Of a DNA stretch of 64,000 nt, positions 58,051 through 64,000 are shown piece by piece. Position 1 is the stretch's first letter; each line of letters begins with the position of its first letter. Below the pieces are notes generated by a model. It saw only the letters and a list, made by a program, of their open reading frames with translations, made no database searches and was not told where the DNA came from. Both the position numbers and the translations under genes were made by a program. The DNA lies in the NCBI RefSeq assembly GCF_014199535.1, contig NZ_JACHNV010000002.1, positions 930,001 through 994,000 on the forward strand, read 5' to 3'. Source of the DNA: Hymenobacter latericoloratus. GTDB taxonomy: Bacteria; Bacteroidota; Bacteroidia; Cytophagales; Hymenobacteraceae.

Positions 58051-59565
58051 TCACGTTAAAAACACCTTGCGCAGGGCCCACAGGCTCCAGACAATGACCA
58101 TCAGGCCCACGCCCACCAGCATCCAGCGCACCGGAATGCGGCCGGCCAGGCGGGCGGCCAGGGGCGAGGCGGCCACCCCGCCCACAATCAGCCCCAGAAT
58201 AATCTGCCAGTGCGAGATGCCCAGGGTGGCAAAAAACGTAACGGCGCTGGCAAACGTGACGAAGAATTCCGTGACGCTCACCGAGCCGATAACGTACTGC
58301 GGAGTGCGCCCGCCGGCAATGAGCGTGCTGGTCACGAGCGGCCCCCAGCCGCCCCCGCCGAACGAATCCAGAAAGCCCCCGGCGGCGGCCAGCAGCCCCA
58401 GTTTCTTGTGCTTTTTGCGGGCTGCTTGCTTCGTAAAAGCTTTGGAAATGATGCGAATACCAAGCAGCAGCAGGTAGGCGGCCAGCAGGGGCTTGACGTA
58501 GCCGGCGTAGGTTTCGCCGAACTTCGAGAGCAGGTAGGCCCCCGTAATGGCCCCGAGTACGCCCGGAATCAGCAGGACCTTAAACAGGCGCTTGTTCACG
58601 TTGCCGAAGCGGTAGTGATGGTAGCCCGAGGCCCCGCTGGCAAACATTTCGGCGGTATGAATGCTGGCACTCACGGCTGCCGGGGCAATGTTCAGGCTCA
58701 TCAGACTAATGGCCGTGACTACCCCGTAGCCCATGCCCAGCAGGCCATCAATCAGCTGGGCGCCAAAGCCGATAGCCACGAACAGCCAGAACATTTCGGC
58801 GTGCGTGGCGGCCCCCCACACTTGCTGCCAGGTGAAGTAATAGGAAAGAATATTAACTACCAGCATGGCCGCAAACGCCAGCAACGAGGCCGTGGCAATG
58901 CGCCGCCACCGCGCCGCCGCCGGCGACTCGTAGGCCGGGCCGCCGGTCAGCTCGGCCGTTACGGCGTTCAGGGACTTCACCTTGTGGGCAAAGTCGCCGC
59001 CTACCTTGTCCCGGATGATGGACATGCGCTGCAACACGTCGTGCAGCTCGTCGGGCAGGGCCTGGGTCAGCATTTCGCGCAGGCGCTTGGCAATGGTCGG
59101 CGACTTGCCGTTGGTGCTGATGGCAATTTTCAGGTCGCCTTTCTGCACAATGGAGCCCAGGTAAAAGTCGCAGGCTTCGGGCGTGTCGGCCACGTTGCAG
59201 AGCAGGCGCTGGCGGGTAGCATCGGCCTTGATGCGCAGGTTCAGGGCTTTGTCGTTGGTGGCCACAATCACCAGGTCGTGGCCCACGAGGTCGGTCGTTT
59301 GGTAGGGCTGCTCGCGCAGCTGCACGCCCGGGTGGCGGGCCGCCAAGGCTTTCAGCTCCGCCGAAAACCAGGTAGCTACCACCGTTACTGCGGCCCCCGG
59401 GCTGTTCGAGAGCAGAGCCGCGAGCTTTTCATGTCCTACGTAGCCGCCACCCACGAGTAGTACGTGCAGCTGCTCCAGCTTCAGAAAAACAGGAAACAGC
59501 CGGTTGCTATTCAAGTGCGGCGGCGGCTCCGGTTGGGGAAGAAGTTCGTTGGAAGGAAGAGGCAT
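58051..59565 (-). CDS. Fusion of siroheme-synthase dehydrogenase domain and TSUP permease
   Basis: 504 residues. Residues about 20-215 are a CysG/Met8-type precorrin-2 dehydrogenase/ferrochelatase: Rossmann VLLVGGGYVGHEKL, NVADTPEACDF, ISTNGKSPTIAKRLREML. Residues about 235-504 are a TSUP (TauE/SafE) permease with eight helices and its two repeated motifs (GAQLIDGLLGMGYGVV and DSFGGGGWGPLVTS). So one protein would finish the siroheme made for sulfite reductase and carry a sulfur anion across the membrane. The adjacent gene is that reductase. Transport direction and ion are inferred. Confidence 0.9.
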   Translation of the reverse strand: MPLPSNELLPQPEPPPHLNSNRLFPVFLKLEQLHVLLVGGGYVGHEKLAALLSNSPGAAVTVVATWFSAELKALAARHPGVQLREQPYQTTDLVGHDLVIVATNDKALNLRIKADATRQRLLCNVADTPEACDFYLGSIVQKGDLKIAISTNGKSPTIAKRLREMLTQALPDELHDVLQRMSIIRDKVGGDFAHKVKSLNAVTAELTGGPAYESPAAARWRRIATASLLAFAAMLVVNILSYYFTWQQVWGAATHAEMFWLFVAIGFGAQLIDGLLGMGYGVVTAISLMSLNIAPAAVSASIHTAEMFASGASGYHHYRFGNVNKRLFKVLLIPGVLGAITGAYLLSKFGETYAGYVKPLLAAYLLLLGIRIISKAFTKQAARKKHKKLGLLAAAGGFLDSFGGGGWGPLVTSTLIAGGRTPQYVIGSVSVTEFFVTFASAVTFFATLGISHWQIILGLIVGGVAASPLAARLAGRIPVRWMLVGVGLMVIVWSLWALRKVFLT

Positions 59566-59609
59566 GGGTTGGTGTTGGTTGAGGGCGGAAGGGTAGGAAG
59601 CGGTAAAAG

Positions 59610-59709
59610 AACGTCATGCTGACGAAGGAAGCATCTCGCTCGGATGACCCTCGAAACAGCACCACAATGTCAGCACGCGAGGTTCCTCGCACGCTCGGAA
59701 TGACGTTCT
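59610..59709. repeat. Inverted GTCAT-type dispersed repeat
   Basis: AACGTCATGCTGACGAAGGAAGC at 59610 (first 20: AACGTCATGCTGACGAAGGA) pairs with its mirror ending TCGGAATGACGTTCT at 59709. It sits in the spacer between the fusion gene and cysI on the minus strand. Same family as 11253-11403, 21791-21832 and 33980-34018. Confidence 0.65.
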
Positions 59710-59725
59710 AATTTAAGGCGAACAA

Positions 59726-61432
59726 CTACTCATGAAACGTCAGGCCGCTGGTGGTGGCCTGCACGTAGCCCTGGCGAATCATGAAGTCGCCGAAGCGCTC
59801 CTGGGGCTGGCGGTGTTGGGCGTAGTCGGCGAAGAGCGGGGTGAGTTCGGCCACGATGCCGTCTTCGTCCAACATTTCTTTGTAGAGCTTGTTCATCCGC
59901 TCCCCGTTGAAAGCGGCGCCGAGGTAGAGGTTGTAGCGGCCCACGGCCCGCCCCACCAGCCCGATTTCCCCGAGGTAGGGACGGGCGCAGCCGTTGGGGC
60001 AGCCCGTCATCCGAATCAGGATATCATCGTGGGTGAGGTGGTGAGCCGCCAGGATAGGCTCCAATCTATCAATAAGTTGCGGAATGTAGCGTTCCGCTTC
60101 GGCAAAAGCCAGCGAGCAGGTATTCAGGGCCACGCAGGCCAGCGCGCCCCGCCGCAGCCCCGAGGAAGTTGCCACGGCTACCCCGTACTTGGCCAGAATC
60201 GCCTCGATAGTAAGCCGGTCCGTGGGCGCTACGTTAGCCAGAATCAGGTTCTGGTTGCCGGTCAGGCGGAAGTCGCCGCGGTGGAAGGCCGCTATTTCGC
60301 GCAGGGCGGTTTTGAGCTGGTGGCCGGGCCGGTCGGCCACGCGGCCGCCTTCCACGAACAAGGTGAGGTGGTGGGCACCGTCGGGGCCCTGGCTCCACCC
60401 GAAGGCGTCGCCGGAGCTTTTGAACTCATAGGCCCGCACGGGCTCCAGGGCAAATCCCAGGCGGCGGTCCAGCTCGGCCTTGAACACGTCGAGGCCCACG
60501 CGGTCCAGGGTGTACTTGAGGCGGCTGAACTTGCGGTTTTCCCGGTTGCCCCAGTCGCGCTGAATGGTGACTACTTTCTCGCACACGTCCACTACTTTCT
60601 CCGCGGGCACAAACCCGATCAGGCTGGCCAGGCGGGGGTAGGTTTCGGGCATCCCGAAGGTCATGCCCATGCCGCCGCCCACGGCCACGTTGAAGCCCAG
60701 CAGGCGGCCGTTTTCCTCAATGGCAATCAGGCCCAGGTCGTTAGCGAAGATGTCGGTGTCGTTGTGGGGCGGCACGGCCAGCGCAATCTTGAACTTGCGG
60801 GGCAGGTAGGTTTTGCCGTAAATGGGCTCGGCGTCTTCCTCGCCCTCGTTCGGCGCGCTGCTGTACTTCGATTCCCCATCCAGCCACAGCTCCCAATAAG
60901 CCGAGGTGCGCGGGGTGAGGTGGGCACTGATTTGCCGGGACACCTCGTACACCTGCTCGTGCACGCGGCTTTGGTGCGGGTTGGGGTTGAACATCACGTT
61001 GCGGTTCACGTCGCCGCAGCCCGCAATGCTGTCCAGCAGGGCCTCGTTGAAGCCCTGAATGGTTTTTTTAAGGTTGCGCTTGAGCACGCCGTGCAGCTGA
61101 AAGGCCTGGCGGGTGGTGAGCTTGAGCGTGCCGTTGCCGTACTGGTCGGCCAGCTCATCCATGCGCGTCCATTGGGCCGCGGAGGCCACGCCGCCGGGCA
61201 CCCGCACCCGAATCATGAGCGAGTACAGGGGCTCCAGCTTCTGGCGCTTCCGCTCCGAGTCCAGGTCCCGGTCCGTTTGCTGGTAGGAGCCGTGGAACTT
61301 GATCAGGTGGGTATCGTCGGGGTAGAGGGCCCCGGTAATGGGGTTGACGAGGCTTTCGGCCAGGGTGCCACGCAGGTAGTTGCTGGCCTGCTTGACGTGC
61401 TCAACTTCGGACAGTTTTTGAATATCAGCCAT
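59726..61432 (-). CDS. cysI: Assimilatory sulfite reductase hemoprotein (CysI)
   Basis: 568 residues from the ATG complementary to 61430-61432 (MADIQKLSEVEHVKQASNY). Two ferredoxin-like/SiR repeats: KLTTRQAFQLHGVLK and FRLTGNQNLILANV. The siroheme-[4Fe-4S] ligands are ACVALNTCSLAF (C-x5-C) and TGCPNGCARPYLGEIG (C-x3-C). Reduces sulfite to sulfide. The upstream gene on the map and downstream in transcription makes siroheme. A frame of 64 further codons upstream is rejected. No flavoprotein CysJ adjacent, so the electron donor may be ferredoxin or encoded elsewhere. Confidence 0.93.
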   Translation of the reverse strand: MADIQKLSEVEHVKQASNYLRGTLAESLVNPITGALYPDDTHLIKFHGSYQQTDRDLDSERKRQKLEPLYSLMIRVRVPGGVASAAQWTRMDELADQYGNGTLKLTTRQAFQLHGVLKRNLKKTIQGFNEALLDSIAGCGDVNRNVMFNPNPHQSRVHEQVYEVSRQISAHLTPRTSAYWELWLDGESKYSSAPNEGEEDAEPIYGKTYLPRKFKIALAVPPHNDTDIFANDLGLIAIEENGRLLGFNVAVGGGMGMTFGMPETYPRLASLIGFVPAEKVVDVCEKVVTIQRDWGNRENRKFSRLKYTLDRVGLDVFKAELDRRLGFALEPVRAYEFKSSGDAFGWSQGPDGAHHLTLFVEGGRVADRPGHQLKTALREIAAFHRGDFRLTGNQNLILANVAPTDRLTIEAILAKYGVAVATSSGLRRGALACVALNTCSLAFAEAERYIPQLIDRLEPILAAHHLTHDDILIRMTGCPNGCARPYLGEIGLVGRAVGRYNLYLGAAFNGERMNKLYKEMLDEDGIVAELTPLFADYAQHRQPQERFGDFMIRQGYVQATTSGLTFHE

Positions 61433-61436
61433 GAGG

Positions 61437-62213
61437 TTACGGGGCAGTAGTAGGGGTAGGCGGGACCGGCGGCGGGGTCGGCCGCAGGTCGAAGTTGTGG
61501 AAGTAAAACAGCCGGATGGTGTGCTGATTGCGGTAGCTGCTACCCGTCGGCAGCTGCTGAAACAGGTGCATGTAGCCCCCGTGCAGCTGGGCGTGCGGGT
61601 TGAGCTGGTACACCAGGCCGGCAAACAGCCGGTTCTGGTCGAAGTAGTTGAGACGAATCTCCCGGCCGAAATTCATCATCACTTCGTTGTTGAGCAGAAA
61701 CTGCAGCCCGCCGGGCGTAAAGCCCTTGTTGGTCAGGGGCAGAAACAGGGCGGCGTTGTAGCGGGCGCGGTAGTTGAAGTTGAAGCCGTCGGTACGCTCA
61801 TTGCCCCCCTGAATCGTGCGCCGGAACCGTTCGTCTAGCCGTACCCACTGCATCAGGCGGGCCCGCGGAAACTTGGTAAACCACTGCACCTGCTGCCAGG
61901 GCCGGTGCTCCGCCTGACTGATGGTGCGGGTGCCTTCGGGAAAGTGGTGCACGTAGGCGTAGCCGGCCGTCAGGCGCACTTCATCGGTGAGGTAGTAAGT
62001 CAGGCCTACCCGCGCCAAGCCCTGGGCGAGGTCCCGCACGTAGTGGTCGTGCAGGCGCAGCTGCAGGTCGGTCCAGGTGCCCCAGCGGTCCGAGAAGCGC
62101 GTTTGGTTGAACACTCCCAGCCAGGTTTGCTGCTCGCGCACGTACTGCTTCTGGGCCGTTGCGTGCTGGCTCAGGAGCAGGAGGAAGCCCAGGAGAGGTA
62201 GGAGGTGTTTCAT
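61437..62213 (-). CDS. DUF2490 outer-membrane beta-barrel protein
   Basis: 258 residues from the ATG complementary to 62211-62213 (MKHLLPLLGFLLLLSQHATAQ is the signal region, shown in part: LLPLLGFLLLLSQHATAQ). Repeated amphipathic strands such as VRLTAGYAYVHHFPEGT and QFLLNNEVMMNFGREIRLNY, ending FYFHNFDLRP and a Pro-rich tail. Matches DUF2490. Its stop is 4 bases before the cysI start, so it is probably cotranscribed with cysI. A start at 62318 would overlap the hairpin and is unlikely. Confidence 0.85.
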   Translation of the reverse strand: MKHLLPLLGFLLLLSQHATAQKQYVREQQTWLGVFNQTRFSDRWGTWTDLQLRLHDHYVRDLAQGLARVGLTYYLTDEVRLTAGYAYVHHFPEGTRTISQAEHRPWQQVQWFTKFPRARLMQWVRLDERFRRTIQGGNERTDGFNFNYRARYNAALFLPLTNKGFTPGGLQFLLNNEVMMNFGREIRLNYFDQNRLFAGLVYQLNPHAQLHGGYMHLFQQLPTGSSYRNQHTIRLFYFHNFDLRPTPPPVPPTPTTAP

Positions 62214-62227
62214 GGCTAGTTCTAGTC

Positions 62228-62275
62228 GCCTCACCCCAACCCCTCTCCGGAAAAGGAGAGGGGTTGGGGTGAGGC
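62228..62275. repeat. 21-base perfect hairpin CCTCACCCC-type
   Basis: GCCTCACCCCAACCCCTCTCC pairs perfectly with its mirror around the loop GGAAAA, in the spacer between TonB receptor and DUF2490 gene. This hairpin is a common dispersed intergenic repeat and could also attenuate readthrough. Confidence 0.7.
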
Positions 62276-62295
62276 AACGAGGAAGGGTGAAGGAG

Positions 62296-64000
62296 CTACC
62301 GTAGCACGGTATTATCAAAAGTTAACGCCACGTAGTACAGCCCCCCAATGGTGGGGCCGGCGGCGTACTGGAAGTAGCGGTTGTTGAAGAGGTTGGCCCC
62401 GCCGACTTTGATGGTCGATTTCAGGCTGGGCACGCGCACGTTCACCTGGGCATCTACGGTTTGGTAGGCGGGCACCCGGCCGTTGGCCAGGGGGCTTTCC
62501 CAGGTGAAGGTGCTCTGGCGGCGCCACACCACGTTGAAACCCACGTTGCGCACGATTGCGCGGTTGCCGAAAGTCACGTTGGTTACCCAGTGCGGGGTGT
62601 TGAAGCCGGTCACGAAGATGTCGGCCTCCTGGTTGTCGGACAAAGCGTTGTAGTTCACGTTGCCGCCCAGGGTAAACTTCTGGTAGAAGTTGTAGGTCAG
62701 GCCCAGGGTAGCGCCGTAGCTGTGGTAGTTGTTGCGGGCGTTGGTGTACACGCGGTACCGGTCCTGGCGGGCGGCACGGTTGGCGGCCAGGGCGGCCAGC
62801 ACGGCCTCATCGGAGCCTACCGGCACCTGCTGGCCGCTGGCGTTCTTGGGCACGCTCACTTCCACCTGCCCCAGGAAGCCGGAGTAGATGTTGTAGTAGG
62901 CGTCGGCATCAATCGACAACCGATTGTCCAGCAGCACGCTGCGGTAGCCCACCTCGTAGGCGTTGATTTGCTCGGGCTGCTCGGTGGGCAGGTTGCCGAC
63001 TTGCAGCAGGCTGCGGATTTCAGGGCGCAGGGCGGCTTGCGAAGCTGTGGTACCGGTGTTGGCGGCCACGTAGGCATTCACAGCGGCGTTAAAAGTCGAA
63101 ATGGAAGCCAGGGTGTAGGAGTTGTCGAGGTAGTTGAGGCCTTCGTTCACGCGGGCTAGGCCGCCTACCCGGCGCACGTTGCCGTTGTTCACGAAAGACA
63201 AGGCCTCGAACAGGGACGGGAAGCGCCAGCCGTTCTGGTACGACGCCCGGAAGTTGTGCTTGGCCGCCAGGGTGTACACGGCCGCTACCCGCGGGTTCAG
63301 CTTGGGGTCGAACTCGGGGTTATAGTCGAGGCGCAGGGACGCGGTGAGCTTCAGGCGGTCCTGGAGCAGCCGCTTGGTAGCCTGCCCGAAGCCTCCGATT
63401 TTCTGGTAGTACTGGTTGCGGCCGCCGGGCTGGGTGCGTTCCGAGAGGGGCCGGCTGAAGTCCACGAAATTGTTGCCGTCGGGAATAACCTCGTAGAGGC
63501 GGGCATCGGCGCCCACCACCACATCCACGAACTTCACCCGCGGGCCCAGGTTCCAGAGGGCATCGGCGTGGTAGGTGCGGCTGCGCTGGGTGAGGGCGGC
63601 CCCGCCCGGAATGGGCGCGCCGGGCACGTTCACGCCGCTGTCCCAGTTGTTGGTGCTGGTAATCTGATTTTTAAGAGCATCAAAAGCGGCGGTGCCGGGC
63701 ACGGCGCGGCCGGCATCGGCCACGGTGCGGGCCTGGCGCATGGCCTCGGCCAGGGGGACGCCGGCACTCAACCGGCTCTGCAGTTCCGTGCGGAACTTGG
63801 CGCCCCAGGCCGCGTTCGAGCCGTTTTGCAGGTCCAGGTTCAGGGCCAGCGGGTTCAGGTTGTAAGAGTCGCCGGTGTTTTCGACCAGCAGGTAGGCGCG
63901 GGCCGTGAAATCCTGGCCGCGCAGCTCCAGCTTGTGGTTCTGCACCGTCACGCCATCCAGCTGAATCTTGTTGCCGCGCTGAAACACGCCATCCATGAGC
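62296..64000 (-). CDS. TonB-dependent outer-membrane receptor, 5' end beyond window
   Basis: At least 568 codons, 3' part only. Beta-barrel signatures: KFVDVVVGADARLYEVIPD, LRLDYNPEFDPKLNPRVAAVYTL (strand pairs), NSYEVGYRSVLLDNRLSIDADAY-like INAYEVGYRSVLLDNRLSID, and the terminal TIGGLYYVALTFDNTVLR. Plug domain and signal peptide lie outside. Follows no visible SusD. Substrate unknown; location before DUF2490 and cysI suggests a sulfur or metal compound but that is guesswork. Confidence 0.88.
   Translation of the reverse strand, partial: LMDGVFQRGNKIQLDGVTVQNHKLELRGQDFTARAYLLVENTGDSYNLNPLALNLDLQNGSNAAWGAKFRTELQSRLSAGVPLAEAMRQARTVADAGRAVPGTAAFDALKNQITSTNNWDSGVNVPGAPIPGGAALTQRSRTYHADALWNLGPRVKFVDVVVGADARLYEVIPDGNNFVDFSRPLSERTQPGGRNQYYQKIGGFGQATKRLLQDRLKLTASLRLDYNPEFDPKLNPRVAAVYTLAAKHNFRASYQNGWRFPSLFEALSFVNNGNVRRVGGLARVNEGLNYLDNSYTLASISTFNAAVNAYVAANTGTTASQAALRPEIRSLLQVGNLPTEQPEQINAYEVGYRSVLLDNRLSIDADAYYNIYSGFLGQVEVSVPKNASGQQVPVGSDEAVLAALAANRAARQDRYRVYTNARNNYHSYGATLGLTYNFYQKFTLGGNVNYNALSDNQEADIFVTGFNTPHWVTNVTFGNRAIVRNVGFNVVWRRQSTFTWESPLANGRVPAYQTVDAQVNVRVPSLKSTIKVGGANLFNNRYFQYAAGPTIGGLYYVALTFDNTVLR

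Noticed and set aside
58210-59460. Plus-strand frame of 416 codons opposite the siroheme-TSUP fusion
   Set aside because: Low-complexity antisense shadow; the opposite gene has full domain support.
59732-61450. Plus-strand open frame of 572 codons opposite cysI
   Set aside because: It mirrors cysI codon for codon; high GC removes stops on the opposite strand. No domain, and cysI is certain.

Overview
The window looks like chromosomal DNA of an aerobic, GC-rich member of the Bacteroidetes close to Hymenobacter (Cytophagales). Evidence: gliding genes (gldA, gldF, gldG, gldC), a TonB-dependent receptor, DUF2490 and DUF2807 proteins, promoters with the Bacteroidetes -7 box TAnnTTTG rather than an E. 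coli -10 box, AT-rich start contexts without Shine-Dalgarno sequences, and many 'GGTAG/CTACC' codons. I see no prophage, insertion sequence, tRNA or CRISPR array.

Layout. 1-7.3 kb: a heavy-metal efflux operon czcCBA (czcA cut by the window edge) with its two-component system, all on the minus strand, and two copies of a phased operator-promoter module. 7.4-15.3 kb: TPR protein, etfBA, a DUF151 nuclease-like protein, a YfiT/DinB protein, the MlaE/MlaF lipid transporter, two SDR dehydrogenases and a DUF2807 lipoprotein. 15.3-19.9 kb: a four-helix-bundle gene framed by inverted tandem micro-repeats, then gldA-gldF-gldG with a foreign-looking AT-rich gene inserted between gldA and gldF. 20-28.1 kb: BLUF photoreceptor, dnaN, gldC, dcd, hemL, a large periplasmic-binding-like protein and small envelope proteins. 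28.3-34 kb: a TetR-led ABC/HlyD/TolC export operon whose ATPase is degenerate. 34-43 kb: DUF1361, an orphan Mrr nuclease, dGTPase, an AsmA-like giant, a small CxxC protein behind a palindromic operator, and a DUF4153 protein. 43-52 kb: guaA, SRP RNA, fructose-6-phosphate aldolase, FtsE, glycosyltransferase, DegT aminotransferase, M48 protease. 52-55.6 kb: Gfo/Idh oxidoreductase, the fused remains of a LytS/LytTR pair, EcsC. 55.9-64 kb: a sulfur-linked block with a SAM-I-type riboswitch ahead of an amino-acid permease, a siroheme-synthase/TSUP-permease fusion, sulfite reductase, a DUF2490 protein and a TonB receptor (cut by the edge).

The most striking unexplained structure is a set of intergenic micro-arrays. 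At about ten places there are typically four imperfect tandem copies of a 7-, 8- or 9-base unit, with unit sequences that mostly differ from place to place. They often sit immediately after a stop codon and often face a second, inverted array so that the RNA could fold. One such inverted pair frames the four-helix-bundle gene, and the same 7-base unit recurs without the gene at 11.2 and 32.4 kb. This resembles a non-coding repeat plus a candidate helper gene and is the main candidate for an undescribed system.
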